From the NCBI RefSeq assembly GCF_001552215.1, contig NZ_BCQT01000009.1, forward strand, positions 62,001 through 126,000: DNA of 64,000 nt, in the 5' to 3' direction. Origin of the DNA: Actinomadura macra NBRC 14102 (GTDB lineage: Bacteria; Actinomycetota; Actinomycetes; Streptosporangiales; Streptosporangiaceae). The notes under the pieces were generated by a model. That model was not told the origin of the DNA, made no database searches, and saw only the letters and a program-made list of their open reading frames with translations. The translations under genes were made by a program, and so were the position numbers. Shown here in pieces: positions 8,277 through 17,292 of the stretch (position 1 is its first letter; each line of letters starts with the position of its first letter).

Positions 8277-8597
8277 GTGCCCGAGCCGAAGTTCGAAGTC
8301 CAGATGCTGCACGACCGTGTCATGATCAAGGTGGAGAAGGACAGCGGCGAGCGCCGCAGCACCGGTGGGATCGTGATCCCCGCGACGGTCGAGCAGGCCG
8401 GCCGCCTGGTATGGGGCGAGGTCTGCGGCGTCGGCCACCATGTCCGGATCGTCAAGACGGGCGACCGCGTGCTGTTCCACCCCGGCGACCAGTACGAGGT
8501 CGAGATCCAGGGCGAGAACTACCTGGTCATGCGCGAGCGCGACCTGCACGCCATCGCCAGCGAGCGTCCCGAGCACGGCACCGGCCTCTACCTGTAG
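8277..8597 (+). CDS. GroES-like co-chaperone (Cpn10 family)
   Basis: This 106-residue protein begins at a GTG 10 bases after the epimerase stop. It has the Cpn10 barrel pattern: LHDRVMIKVEKDSGERRSTGGIVIP (about 11-35) corresponds to the N-terminal strands and mobile-loop region, and VKTGDRVLFHPGDQYEVEIQGENYLVMRERDLHAI to the C-terminal strands. GroES normally caps GroEL, but no groEL is present here and the mobile loop is shortened. It may therefore be an accessory paralogue rather than the main groES. It converges with the secreted beta-propeller gene 37 bases downstream. Confidence 0.85.
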   Translation: MPEPKFEVQMLHDRVMIKVEKDSGERRSTGGIVIPATVEQAGRLVWGEVCGVGHHVRIVKTGDRVLFHPGDQYEVEIQGENYLVMRERDLHAIASERPEHGTGLYL

Positions 8598-8634
8598 CCA
8601 CGACTAGTGACCGGGCCCCGCGTCCGTCCGGCTG

Positions 8635-9645
8635 CTAGAGCCCGCGGACCGCGGCGATGGTGAACGGCTTCTGCGGGGTGCCCGGTCCCAGGGGACCCCC
8701 CTTGTCGAACTGGGAGCGGACGACGTAGAGCGTGTTCCGGCTGCGGGCCAGGGTCGTCGGGAGTTGCAGGCCGGTGTCCGTGACCCGGCGCTCCTGGCCG
8801 GCCGTGGCACCGCCGCGCCCGACCCGCCAGCGACTGATCGCGTTGTCGACGTTGTGCACCACCCACAGCCGGCCGTGCTGGAGTTCCAAGCCGTCGGCGT
8901 TGCGCATGTCGCCGCCGCGCAGCGCCACCTTGCCAACGACGCCGGAGGCGGTGTCGAGGCGGTAGAGGTCGCCACCGGTCATGTCGACGGTCAGCAGGTA
9001 GCGTCCCGCGGGGTCGGCGATGATCCCGTTGAGCGTGAACGCGCCCGGCGCGTGCGCCTCCAGGACGCGGCCGAGGTCGAAGCGCGACTTGAGGGTGATG
9101 ACCCCTCCCTGCGTCACCTCGCGCGTGGTCACCCGGTAGACGACGGCGCGCAGGCTGTCGGTGAGGTAGGCGCTGCCGTCCGGGGCGATGGCCACGTCGT
9201 TGACGAACGTGGCCGCGCCGCCGGGGACGACGAAGCGGGCGAGGAGACGGCGGGTCCGCGTGTCGTACACCGACACACCGGATGAGGAGTCGCACACCCA
9301 GAGCCGTCCGGCCCGGTCGACCTTCAGCCCGTTGGCGGTGCGGCGGCCGTCCGCGCCCGCGGGCAGGAACTCCTCGGCCACCCGGTGGCCGGGCGCCCTC
9401 CTGTAGACGGTGCCGTCCTCGAAGGACGCGGCGTAGAAGGCGCCGGTGCGGGGGTCGGTGGCGATGCCCTCCGGGTAGACGCGATCTCCGGGGAGCTCGA
9501 ACGCCGTGCTGATCCGCACCCGGGACGGCGCGGGCGCCGCCGGGACCGGCGCGGCGGACGGCGCGGCGAGGGAGACGGACGCGGGCAGGACGGCCGTGGC
9601 GAGGGCGGTGGCCGCCGCCGCGGTGGAGCGGATGAACCGGGACAT
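8635..9645 (-). CDS. Secreted SMP-30/gluconolactonase-like beta-propeller
   Basis: A 336-residue protein with a Sec-type signal peptide (MSRFIRS, a long Ala-rich hydrophobic run, then SLAAPSAAP, cleavage about residue 28). The mature part has repeated propeller blades: YPEGIATDPRTGAFYAASF, ANGLKVDRAGRLWVCDS, VNDVAIAPDGSAYLTDS and LNGIIADPAGRYLLTVD. This is the SMP-30/LRE/NHL pattern, with Asn/Asp at the metal-site positions. These proteins are lactonases or binding propellers, and which applies here is unclear. It is divergent from a MarR regulator 116 bases away, with an inverted repeat between them, suggesting MarR control. Confidence 0.82.
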   Translation of the reverse strand: MSRFIRSTAAAATALATAVLPASVSLAAPSAAPVPAAPAPSRVRISTAFELPGDRVYPEGIATDPRTGAFYAASFEDGTVYRRAPGHRVAEEFLPAGADGRRTANGLKVDRAGRLWVCDSSSGVSVYDTRTRRLLARFVVPGGAATFVNDVAIAPDGSAYLTDSLRAVVYRVTTREVTQGGVITLKSRFDLGRVLEAHAPGAFTLNGIIADPAGRYLLTVDMTGGDLYRLDTASGVVGKVALRGGDMRNADGLELQHGRLWVVHNVDNAISRWRVGRGGATAGQERRVTDTGLQLPTTLARSRNTLYVVRSQFDKGGPLGPGTPQKPFTIAAVRGL

Positions 9646-9668
9646 GACTCTCCATTCGCACTACAAGA

Positions 9669-9698
9669 TTCGTATCGCAAGATCAGAACGCATACGAA
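9669..9698. promoter_or_regulatory. Candidate MarR operator in divergent promoter
   Basis: TTCGTAT at 9669-9675 and its exact complement ATACGAA at 9692-9698 form an inverted repeat with a 16-base spacer. It lies in the AT-rich 116-bp gap between the beta-propeller gene (minus) and marR (plus). The spacing places the half-sites about two helical turns apart. Confidence 0.45.
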
Positions 9699-9761
9699 CA
9701 CTAGATAGAACTCTAATACTCGTCAACCCTCTTTCGTTCGCAGGCTCGATACCATGCGGGG

Positions 9762-10214
9762 ATGACCTCAATGCCCGTTCCGGAGCGCATCGGCTCCTAC
9801 CTCAAGCGCGCCGAGCAGGCGCTCAACGGGGCCAAGCAGGCCGCGGTGAGGCCGAGCGGGCTCACGGTTCCGCAGTACGCCGCCCTGCTGCACCTGGCCG
9901 ACAACCCCGGCATGTCGGCGGCGGCGCTGGCCCGGGCGTGCGCCGTGACCCCGCCGACGATGAACACCGTCCTGAAGAACCTCCAGGAGCGCGGGCTGAT
10001 CGAGCGGACGCCGCACGAGTGGCACCGCAACATCCTGGAGACCCGCCTCACCTCCGACGGCGAGGCCGCGCTGGCGGACGCCGACGTCCGCGCGGTGCGC
10101 GTCGAGCGGGGCCTCGCCGCCGAGTTCACCGAGGACGAGCGCGCCGCGCTGATCGAACTGCTGGGCCGCTGCGTCGACTTCCTCGAAACCGCCCGCCCGG
10201 CACGCGGCGGCTGA
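9762..10214 (+). CDS. MarR family transcriptional regulator
   Basis: A 150-residue regulator with the MarR winged helix: LTVPQYAALLHLADNPGMSAAALARACAVTPPTMNTVLKNLQERGLIER spans about residues 33-81, and the wing HEWHRNILETRLTSDG follows. N- and C-terminal helices would form the dimer. MarR proteins typically repress a divergent gene and respond to small phenolic or electrophilic ligands. The divergent secreted propeller is the obvious target here. The ATG at 9762 is used. An ATG at 9754 is followed at once by an in-frame stop. Confidence 0.9.
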   Translation: MTSMPVPERIGSYLKRAEQALNGAKQAAVRPSGLTVPQYAALLHLADNPGMSAAALARACAVTPPTMNTVLKNLQERGLIERTPHEWHRNILETRLTSDGEAALADADVRAVRVERGLAAEFTEDERAALIELLGRCVDFLETARPARGG

Positions 10215-10521
10215 GCCGCTACCGCCACCGCACGGGCACGCCGGAACGGCCCGAGTCGCCGAGTCGCCGACCAGGAGGCACGGGAGGCAGGCCACAGGAG
10301 ACCGGCCTCTGGAGACAGGGCACAGAAGGACGCATGGGCAACGCGATCCCGCACGACCGGTCGGGTCGAGCCACCACGTCCACAACGTGATCCTGCAGTA
10401 CATCTCCCGCCGACCCGGCGGGTCCGCCACTTTCTGCGACACCCGCCCTGCATACCGTGATCGTGATCCACTAAGCTGGGGCCTCCTCGACCCCACCCCC
10501 GCTCTCAGTCGAGGGGACACG
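10215..10521. other. Intergenic stretch, no gene seen
   Basis: This 307-bp gap lies between marR and the methyltransferase gene, both on the plus strand. I see no coding pattern in either strand. It contains short direct repeats (CGAGTCGC, GTGATC) and a small CCCGCCG/CGGCGGG hairpin, and presumably carries the promoter of the methyltransferase gene. Confidence 0.5.
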
Positions 10522-11313
10522 ATGATCGACAGTGACCCGTCCGACCTCGGATTCGCGGGCGCCGCGAGCGCGCGCGTCTACGACTACTCCCTCGGCGGCA
10601 AGGACAACTACAGCGCCGACCGCGAAGCCGCCGCCGCCGCGCTCGCCGCGCACCGCGTCGCGCACCTGCTGCCCCGCGAGAACCGCAAGTTCATGCGGCG
10701 CGCCGTCCGTTACCTGCTGGAGGCGGGCGTACGGCAGTTCGTCGACGTCGGCTGCGGGTTGCCCGGCAAGGGCAACGTGCACGAGGTCGCCGGACGTGCC
10801 GCCCCGGACGCGCGGGTCGCCTACGTCGACCACGACCGCGTCGCCGTCGTCCACTACCAGGCGCTGCTGCACTCGGTCCCGGGCGCGACGGCCGTGCACG
10901 GCGACGCCCGCCGCCCGCACGAGATCATCGGACATCCCGAGGTGACGGCGCTCATCGACTTCGACCGGCCGGTCGGCGTACTGATGATCTCGGTGCTGGG
11001 CCACGTCCGCGACGAGGACGACCCGGAGTCGACCGTCCGGGCGTTCCGGGACGCGATGGCGCCCGGCAGCCACCTCGTCGTCTGCGATTTCCTCGCCGAC
11101 AACCTCACCGCGGACGACTGGGCCGCGCATCGCAAGCTCACCGAGCAGATCGGGATCCACCTGGCGTTCCGCTCGGCCGAGCGGCTGGCGGGCCTGTTCG
11201 GCGGCCTCGACGTCGTCGAGCCCGGTCTGGTGCACGCTCCCGAGTGGCGCCCCGACCGTCCCTACGAGCCGGCCTCCGGATGGCTGCTCGCGGGCGTCGG
11301 CCGCAAGCCCTGA
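10522..11313 (+). CDS. SAM-dependent methyltransferase, DUF574 family
   Basis: This 263-residue protein starts at an ATG preceded by GAGGGG. Near the N-terminus (about 16-31) it has the very characteristic ARVYDYSLGGKDNYSADRE segment of the actinomycete DUF574 S-adenosyl methyltransferases. The SAM-binding loop VDVGCGLPGKGNVHEVA (about 72-88), the acidic ribose site VAYVDHDRVAV, and GDARRP follow. This family is expanded in Streptomyces and relatives; most members have no known substrate, and several sit near sporulation or secondary-metabolism loci. There is no close partner gene here. It converges with sbcC. Confidence 0.92.
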   Translation: MIDSDPSDLGFAGAASARVYDYSLGGKDNYSADREAAAAALAAHRVAHLLPRENRKFMRRAVRYLLEAGVRQFVDVGCGLPGKGNVHEVAGRAAPDARVAYVDHDRVAVVHYQALLHSVPGATAVHGDARRPHEIIGHPEVTALIDFDRPVGVLMISVLGHVRDEDDPESTVRAFRDAMAPGSHLVVCDFLADNLTADDWAAHRKLTEQIGIHLAFRSAERLAGLFGGLDVVEPGLVHAPEWRPDRPYEPASGWLLAGVGRKP

Positions 11314-11341
11314 CCAGTGCCCCCGCCACCGTCCCGGACCG

Positions 11342-14300
11342 TCAGACGATGATCTTGACGGTGGATCCGGCGCGGTCCTTGGTGACGCGCAGCTGCGCGG
11401 GGATGCGGGCCCGCAACTCGGCGACGTGGCTGACGATGCCGACCGCCCGGCCGCCGTCGCGCAGCCCGTCCAGGACGTCCATGACCTCGTCGAGGGTCTC
11501 CTCGTCGAGGGTCCCGAAGCCCTCGTCGACGAACAGCGTGCCGATCTCGGTGCCGCCGGCCTCGGCGGTGACCACGTCGGCGAGGCCGAGTGCGAGCGAC
11601 AGGGAGGTGATGAACGACTCGCCGCCCGACAGCGTCACCGGGTCGCGCTCCAGCCCCGTCCAGGCGTCGGCGACGCGCAGCCCGAGGCCGCCCGCGCTCT
11701 TGCTGCGGTCGCCCAGCGCCTTCTCGGTCGTGTGGACGAGCGCGTAGCGGGTCCCGGACATGCGGGCGAGCCGCTCGTTCGCGGCGGCGACGACCTGCTC
11801 CAGCCGCGCCGCCAGCACGTACGCCGACAGCGACATCGCGTGCCGGTTCGCGGTGGACTTCCCGGAGGCGAGCCCGGCGAGCCGCTCGGCGACCGCGTGC
11901 CGCGACTGCGCCGGGCGCCACGCGCGGACGGCCCCGTCCAGTTCGGCGCGCAGCTCGGCGATGCGGTCGCAGCGGAGCCGAGCGCGGTCGGCGGCGGACG
12001 CGACACCGGTGTGCGCGGCCTCGGCGGCGGCGAAGGCCGCCTCCAGGCCGGGCAGGTCGGGGGCGGGCTCGGCCGCCGCCGAGCGCAGCGCGGGATCGGC
12101 GAGCCGGTCGCGGACGGCGGCCTCCTCGCCGTCGAAACGGCGGAGCCTGTCGCGCAGCGCGGCCTGGTCCTCGTCCGCCATCGCGGCACCGAGCACCTCG
12201 TCGGGGGTGCGGAAGCCCTCCGCCTCGGCGGCGGCCTTCGCGGCGGCGCGGGCCGCGGCCAGTTCCCCGGCCGCAAGGTCGGCGGCGCGGAGCGCGTCGA
12301 CGGCCTCGGCGAGCGCGCCCGCCTCGCGGCCGAGCCGGGCGACACGAGCCTCCAGGGTGCCGTCGGCACCGAGCGCCTCGGCCAGCTCGCCGCGCAGCCG
12401 CGTGCCCTCGGCCGACAGCTGACCGTCGAGGGCGCGGTGCTCGGCCAGGGCCTGGCCGAGCCCGGCGTGCTCGTCCCGGACGCGGTCGAGTTCCTGCTCG
12501 TCGCGGTGCAGGGCGGCCTCCAGCCGCTCGGCCTCCGCGGCCACGGCGTTCGCGGCATCGAGGGACCGCTCGGCCTCGGCCAGCCCGGCGCCGAGCGCCT
12601 CAACGGTCGCCTCACCGGCGCTCTCCAGGAGCCCGTCGCGTTCCGTGCGCCGCGCCTCGACCTCGGCGGTGGCCGACTCCCGGACGCCCTGCACCGCATC
12701 GGCCTCGGCCTGTGCCTCGTCCACCTGCTCCTCGGTCGGGATCAGTGCGAGCGAGGTGACGGGGGCGGGATGCTCGGTCGCGCCGCAGACCCGGCAGGGT
12801 TCGCCGTCCACCAGGTCCTCGGCGAGTACGGCGGCCATCCCGTCCAGCCGCGCCTGCCGGAGATCGAGGACGCGCTGCCGGGCGCCCTGGGCGGCGTCAA
12901 CGGCCGCGTGCCTCGCCGCCTCCGCCTCGGCGAGCAGGTGTTCGACCTGGTCGCGGCGCTGCGCCGCGTCCAGCCTGCGCTGCGCGGCGTCCACGGCCGC
13001 CAGCGCGCCGGATCGCCCCGCGGCGGCGGCGCGCGCCTCGTCCAGCCCGGCGCGACGCTCCTCGACCCGGCCGGGAAGCTCGGCCAGGGCCGCGGCGGCG
13101 CGGGCCTCCTCGGGCTCCAGCCGCGCCAGCTCCGCGGCCAGACGGCCACGCTCGTCCTCGATCTCGCGAAGCCGGGCGGCCTTGCCGCGCATGCCCTCCA
13201 GCGCCGCGACCTCGTCACGGCGCTGCCGCTCGGCCTTGACGAGGACGTCCTCCGGCGCGTTCGGCGGCAGCATCGTCGCGACCCGCGAGCGGGTCTGGTC
13301 CGCCCAGCGGCGCGCGTGCCGGGCCCGCTCGTGCCGGTCGGCGACCGCCCGCACCAGCGGAACGACACGGTCGGCGCGGGCCGCGGTGTCGAGCCGCGAG
13401 GCGACCTCGGACCGTTCCGCGGCGCGCTCGGCGAGCGCGTCGCGGCGAACCAGCGCCTCCGCGTGCCGCCGCTGCCGGTCGGCGAGGTCCGCGCCGCCGC
13501 GGAGCGCCTCGCGGGCGGCCTCCAGCGTGCCGGCGGCACCCGCGCGCAGTTCCTCGGTCACGACACGGACGTCCTCGTGGACGCCGGCCAACTCGGCCGC
13601 CCACGCGGGCAGGCCCGCCACGTCGGCGGACGGTTCCGGCATCGGTTCCCCGCGGCGCGGCTGCGGGACGGCCGCGCGTTCCCGCCGCGGCGCCGCGGCG
13701 CCGGTCGCCTCCGCGACGCGGTCTGCGATGGACACGGCCCGCGCTCCCAGCTCGCCGGCCTCGCGGCCGGTGGCGGCGCGGCGGTCGGCCAGCCACTTCT
13801 CCACCTGCGCGAACACCTCGGTCGCGAACAGCCGCTCCAGCACCTTGCGGCGTTCGTCGGCCCCGGCGCGCAGGAACCCGGCGAACTCGCCCTGCGGCAG
13901 CATCGCCACCTGGCAGAACTGGTCGGCGTCCATGCCGAGCAGGCTCTTGACCAGGTCGGCGGTCTCGTCGATCCGGGTCGAGTGCCCGAACCACGCGCCG
14001 TCGGCGAACTCCTCCAGCAGGACTTTGTGGTTCTCCTTCTTGGTGCCGTCCCCCCGAAGCTTCGGCCGCTCCCACTCCGGAGACCTGGTGAGCCGCATGC
14101 GGCGCCCCCGGATCGTCGTCTCCAGCACGACACGCGGCACGGCGCCGGGCGACGCATGATCGCTGCGCAGGCCCTTGACCGCCCTGCGCGCGCCGGGGAC
14201 GCGCCCGTAGAGCGCGAAGCACACCGCGTCGAGCACGCTGGTCTTGCCCGCGCCCGTCCGGCCCTGGATGAGGAACAGCCCGGCGTCCGACAGCGCGTCG

Positions 14301-14365
14301 AAGTCGATCTGCTCCGTCCCGGAGAAGGGCCCGAACGCGGTGACCTCCAGCCGGTGCAACCTCAC
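11342..14365 (-). CDS. sbcC: SbcC-type exonuclease subunit (SMC/Rad50-like ATPase)
   Basis: This 1007-residue ATPase subunit of the SbcCD nuclease opens DNA ends and hairpins during repair. The N-terminal half-site has FGPFSG and the Walker A GRTGAGKTS (about 34-42). A long coiled coil is broken in the middle by a Rad50 zinc-hook motif, CRVC (in DGEPCRVCGATEHPAP). The C-terminal half has the signature LSGGESF and Walker B LFVDEGFGTLDEETL. A GTG start at 14365 gives MRLHRLEVTAFGPF, the normal SbcC N-terminus, and overlaps the sbcD stop by 4 bases. Any longer frame is a shadow of sbcD. Together with the upstream sbcD gene it forms a two-gene operon. Confidence 0.95.
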   Translation of the reverse strand: MRLHRLEVTAFGPFSGTEQIDFDALSDAGLFLIQGRTGAGKTSVLDAVCFALYGRVPGARRAVKGLRSDHASPGAVPRVVLETTIRGRRMRLTRSPEWERPKLRGDGTKKENHKVLLEEFADGAWFGHSTRIDETADLVKSLLGMDADQFCQVAMLPQGEFAGFLRAGADERRKVLERLFATEVFAQVEKWLADRRAATGREAGELGARAVSIADRVAEATGAAAPRRERAAVPQPRRGEPMPEPSADVAGLPAWAAELAGVHEDVRVVTEELRAGAAGTLEAAREALRGGADLADRQRRHAEALVRRDALAERAAERSEVASRLDTAARADRVVPLVRAVADRHERARHARRWADQTRSRVATMLPPNAPEDVLVKAERQRRDEVAALEGMRGKAARLREIEDERGRLAAELARLEPEEARAAAALAELPGRVEERRAGLDEARAAAAGRSGALAAVDAAQRRLDAAQRRDQVEHLLAEAEAARHAAVDAAQGARQRVLDLRQARLDGMAAVLAEDLVDGEPCRVCGATEHPAPVTSLALIPTEEQVDEAQAEADAVQGVRESATAEVEARRTERDGLLESAGEATVEALGAGLAEAERSLDAANAVAAEAERLEAALHRDEQELDRVRDEHAGLGQALAEHRALDGQLSAEGTRLRGELAEALGADGTLEARVARLGREAGALAEAVDALRAADLAAGELAAARAAAKAAAEAEGFRTPDEVLGAAMADEDQAALRDRLRRFDGEEAAVRDRLADPALRSAAAEPAPDLPGLEAAFAAAEAAHTGVASAADRARLRCDRIAELRAELDGAVRAWRPAQSRHAVAERLAGLASGKSTANRHAMSLSAYVLAARLEQVVAAANERLARMSGTRYALVHTTEKALGDRSKSAGGLGLRVADAWTGLERDPVTLSGGESFITSLSLALGLADVVTAEAGGTEIGTLFVDEGFGTLDEETLDEVMDVLDGLRDGGRAVGIVSHVAELRARIPAQLRVTKDRAGSTVKIIV

Positions 14366-15495
14366 GCGAGGGACTCCTTCCGACGGCAGTGCTCGAACGC
14401 CTCGTGCAGCAGGTCGCGCTCGGCCGCGCTCGCCGGCCCGTCGGTCACCTCGGCGACGAAGTCGCCCGCGATGTCCAACTCGGACCGCTCGCGTACCCGT
14501 TCGGACCAGGTACGCCCGGCACCGGCCTCGCGGCCGCCGGGTTCGAAACCGAGGACGAGCGCGTGCGGGAAACGGCGACGCAGCCGCTCCATCGCCGCGG
14601 ACGGGCGGCGCGGGTCGGTCAGCGTCACCTGGAGCCAGCGGTCCTCGTACGGCTCGAACGAGGCGTCGGCGAGCAGGTCCTCGATGCGGCCGCGGATCCG
14701 CGCGATCCGGCGCGGGACCGGGGCTTCCGCGAACTCCGCGGCGACCCCGTCGGCGCGCAGGTCCACCAGCCACGAACCCTTGACCTGATGCTCCTCGGAG
14801 AAGGAGTAGGCCAGCGGCGAGCCCGAGTAGCGGACGCGGTCGGTGACGGGCCAGGCACCGTGCAGGTGGCCAAGGGCCGCGTAGTCGACGCCCTCGAACA
14901 CCGACGCGGGAACGTGAGAGGAGCCGCCGACGGAGATGTCGCGCTCGCTCTCGCTGGCCTCGCCGCCGGTCACGAAGGCATGCGCCAGCACGACCGACCG
15001 CACGCCGGGGCCGCGCCGCGCGGCGTCGGCCCGGACGCGGCGCATCGCCTCCGCCAGCGTCGCGGCGTGGCTGCGCTCGTCGAGGTCCCACGGCTGCCGG
15101 ACGAGCTCGGGTTCCAGGTAGGGGATGCCGTAGACGGCCGTGTCCTCGACGAGGACCGGCTCCCCCACCCGCGCGAAGTCGGTGCGGACATGCACCCCGG
15201 CGTCGTCCATCAGCGCCGACCCGAAGCCCAGGCGGCGGGTGGAGTCGTGATTGCCCGCGATGAGCACGACCCGGGTGAGCCCCTTCAGCCGCCCGAGCGT
15301 GTCGTCGAACAAGCGGACGGCGTCCACGGGTGGCAGCGCCCGGTCGTAGACGTCACCGGAGATCAGCACGCAGTCGACCCGCTCCGCCCGGACCGTATCG
15401 ACCAGATGGTCGACAAAGCTCTGCTGGGCCGCCATCAGGTCCTCGCGGTGGAACGATCTCCCCAGGTGCCAGTCGGAGGTGTGCAGGATTCGCAT
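14362..15495 (-). CDS. sbcD: Exonuclease SbcCD subunit D (Mre11-like)
   Basis: A 377-residue Mre11-family phosphoesterase that cuts DNA ends and hairpins with SbcC. The five metal-binding motifs are visible: MRILHTSDWHLGR (1-13), LISGDVYDR, LIAGNHDS, LAHAF, and GHLHG. The start at 15495 gives the canonical N-terminus. The frame is open further upstream but that sequence looks like random coding. It overlaps sbcC by 4 bases. The C-terminal capping region is present to about residue 377, so the gene looks complete. Confidence 0.95.
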   Translation of the reverse strand: MRILHTSDWHLGRSFHREDLMAAQQSFVDHLVDTVRAERVDCVLISGDVYDRALPPVDAVRLFDDTLGRLKGLTRVVLIAGNHDSTRRLGFGSALMDDAGVHVRTDFARVGEPVLVEDTAVYGIPYLEPELVRQPWDLDERSHAATLAEAMRRVRADAARRGPGVRSVVLAHAFVTGGEASESERDISVGGSSHVPASVFEGVDYAALGHLHGAWPVTDRVRYSGSPLAYSFSEEHQVKGSWLVDLRADGVAAEFAEAPVPRRIARIRGRIEDLLADASFEPYEDRWLQVTLTDPRRPSAAMERLRRRFPHALVLGFEPGGREAGAGRTWSERVRERSELDIAGDFVAEVTDGPASAAERDLLHEAFEHCRRKESLA

Positions 15496-15775
15496 GTCCC
15501 GGCAACCATAGGCACCCCCTCCGACACATCCCGCGCAGAAACGCCGTGTTGCTTTCAATCTCGGTGAAGAGGGCGCGCCTGGCGGCTCGACCTTCCTCAC
15601 CGTCCCTGGGCGAGCGCGACATGGCTTCGCGATCGGCCCGGGTGAGGCCTTGCCTCCGGCATCGCCCCACCCGGGCCGGTAACGCGCTCGCGTGATCGCT
15701 GAGGTCAGAGCGAAACCGGCTCTTCTCATGGGTATCCGGCCGGTGGCACCGGAGGACGGCTCTAGGCTTGCTGGC

Positions 15776-16462
15776 GTGAGCGAGCGTCCTTATGTGCTGC
15801 TGAGCTGTGCGATGTCCGTCGACGGATACATCGACGACGCGACTCCTGAGCGGCTGCGGTTGTCGAGCCCGGCCGACTTCGATCGGGTGGACACGGTGCG
15901 GGCCGGGTGCGACGCGATCCTGGTGGGCGCGGGGACGGTACGCGCCGACGATCCCCAGCTGCTGATCCGTTCGCCCGCGCGCAAGGAGCAGCGCGCGGCG
16001 CGCGGGATGCCGTCCGACCTGACGAAGGTGACGCTGACCTGGAGCGGCGACCTGGACCCGGCCGCGAAGTTCTTCACCACGGGCTCCGCCCCGAAGCTCG
16101 TCTACGCCCCGGCGGGCACCGCGGGCGACCTCGCCGCGCGGCTGGGCGACCTCGCCGAGGTCGTCGACGCCGGCGAGCCGCTCACCCTGGACACCGTCCT
16201 CGGCGACCTCGCGGCGCGCGGCGTCCGGCGGCTGATGGTGGAGGGCGGCGGCGGGATCCACACGCTGTTCCTGACCGCGGGAGCGGTGGACGAACTGCAA
16301 CTCGTCGTGGCGCCCTTCCTCATCGGCGACCCCTCCGCACCGCGGTTCGTGGGCTCGGGCGTGTTCCCGCAGTCCCCGGAGCACCCGATGCGGCTGGAGG
16401 AGATCACCCGCATCGGCAATCTGGCACTGCTGCGCTTCCTCACCGGGGCGGGGCGTGGATGA
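15776..16462 (+). CDS. Pyrimidine reductase family protein (RibD C-terminal / DHFR-like)
   Basis: A 228-residue reductase of the RibD C-terminal family, NADPH-dependent enzymes with a dihydrofolate-reductase fold that in riboflavin synthesis reduce the ribose of a pyrimidine intermediate. It starts with YVLLSCAMSVDGYID (about 6-20), has VRAGCDAILVGAGTVRADDP (about 43-62), the classic substrate/NADP segment, and VRRLMVEGGGGIHTLFL (about 157-173). The GTG at 15776 is chosen because this N-terminus matches the family; an ATG further upstream adds unrelated residues. The deaminase gene overlaps its end by 8 bases. Together they replace one bifunctional RibD, with the domain order reversed. Confidence 0.88.
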   Translation: MSERPYVLLSCAMSVDGYIDDATPERLRLSSPADFDRVDTVRAGCDAILVGAGTVRADDPQLLIRSPARKEQRAARGMPSDLTKVTLTWSGDLDPAAKFFTTGSAPKLVYAPAGTAGDLAARLGDLAEVVDAGEPLTLDTVLGDLAARGVRRLMVEGGGGIHTLFLTAGAVDELQLVVAPFLIGDPSAPRFVGSGVFPQSPEHPMRLEEITRIGNLALLRFLTGAGRG

Positions 16463-16901
16463 CCTCGGCTGGCTCGGGCTGGCCTGCGACCTCGCCCGGC
16501 TGTGCCCGCCGTCCACGACGGCCTTCTCGGTCGGCGCCGTCATCGTGGACGCCAACGGACGCGAGATCGCCCGCGGTTTCTCCCGCGAGGGCGACCCGCA
16601 CGACCACGCCGAGGAGGCCGCGCTCGCCAAGGCGGGCATCCTCGTGGGGCGGGCCGGGCGCCTGCGCGGCGCGACGGTCTACAGCTCGCTGGAGCCGTGC
16701 GGCGCCCGGGCCTCGCGCCCGCGCCCGTGCGCGGAGCTGATCGTCGCGTCCGGCGCGCGGCGCGTGGTGTTCGCGTGGCGGGAGCCGTCCCTGTTCACGG
16801 CCGGAACGGGCGCGGAGATCCTCGCGGCGGCGGGCGTCGAGCCGGTCGAGCTGCCCGAGCTCGCCGACCGGGCCCGCGAGCCCAACGCCCACCTGCTCTG
16901 A
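16455..16901 (+). CDS. Cytidine/deoxycytidylate-type deaminase (RibD N-terminal-like)
   Basis: A 148-residue zinc-dependent deaminase. The catalytic HAE is at 51-53 and the zinc Cys pair lies in PCGARASRPRPC (Cys82 and Cys92). It is closer to the RibD deaminase pattern than to tRNA adenosine deaminases. The GTG start at 16455 overlaps the stop of the reductase gene by 8 bases, so the two are coupled. Coupling to a RibD-type reductase suggests a role in riboflavin or deazaflavin (F420)-like pyrimidine chemistry. A free-standing nucleotide-salvage role is also possible. PP2C-like debris lies directly downstream. Confidence 0.85.
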   Translation: MDDLGWLGLACDLARLCPPSTTAFSVGAVIVDANGREIARGFSREGDPHDHAEEAALAKAGILVGRAGRLRGATVYSSLEPCGARASRPRPCAELIVASGARRVVFAWREPSLFTAGTGAEILAAAGVEPVELPELADRAREPNAHLL

Positions 16902-16959
16902 CCGCCGGATCAGGGGCCGACCGCCTGCCTGGAGCACCGATCCATCCCGCGGCCGGCAC

Positions 16960-17280
16960 GACATCACAGGTCGGGTGCCGCCGGGACGAAGAGGGCGTCG
17001 TAGGGCTGCTGCTCGACGCGTCCGGTGAGGTCACCGAGGTAGGCGCGTCCCAGATCCTGCTCGGCGCCCTCGCGGGAACGGGTTACGACCTCGGCTCGGT
17101 GGACCTCGCTCCGGGGGACCTGCTGCTGTGCGTCACCGACGGGATCACCGAGCGGCGCGACGGCGAACGGCAGCTCGACGACAAGGGGCTGGCCACCCCC
17201 CTCTTCAGTCGCGCCGGGGCGCGGTGCGCGACTTCAGCCCCCACCCGCTGAACGACGACGTGCCAGCCTCGCCTGCCGTG
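16960..17280 (+). pseudogene. PP2C/SpoIIE phosphatase remnant
   Basis: One plus-strand frame reads LLLDASGEVTEVGASQILLG, then LAPGDLLLCVTDGITERRDG (about 17003-17165), a typical SpoIIE-like PP2C C-terminal segment with the metal-site Asp-Gly. The end of the domain, AVRDFSPHPLNDDV, appears in a different frame (17221-17262). Family proteins end in a similar DD-x-A-x-L strand. The catalytic N-terminal half is missing, so this is a truncated, frameshifted relic wedged between two live operons. Confidence 0.6.
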
Positions 17281-17292
17281 TGGAGCAGCCGG

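Noticed and set aside
11342..15091. A 1249-codon minus-strand frame
   Set aside because: Its first quarter is the out-of-frame shadow of sbcD. The real sbcC begins at GTG 14365 with the proper family N-terminus.
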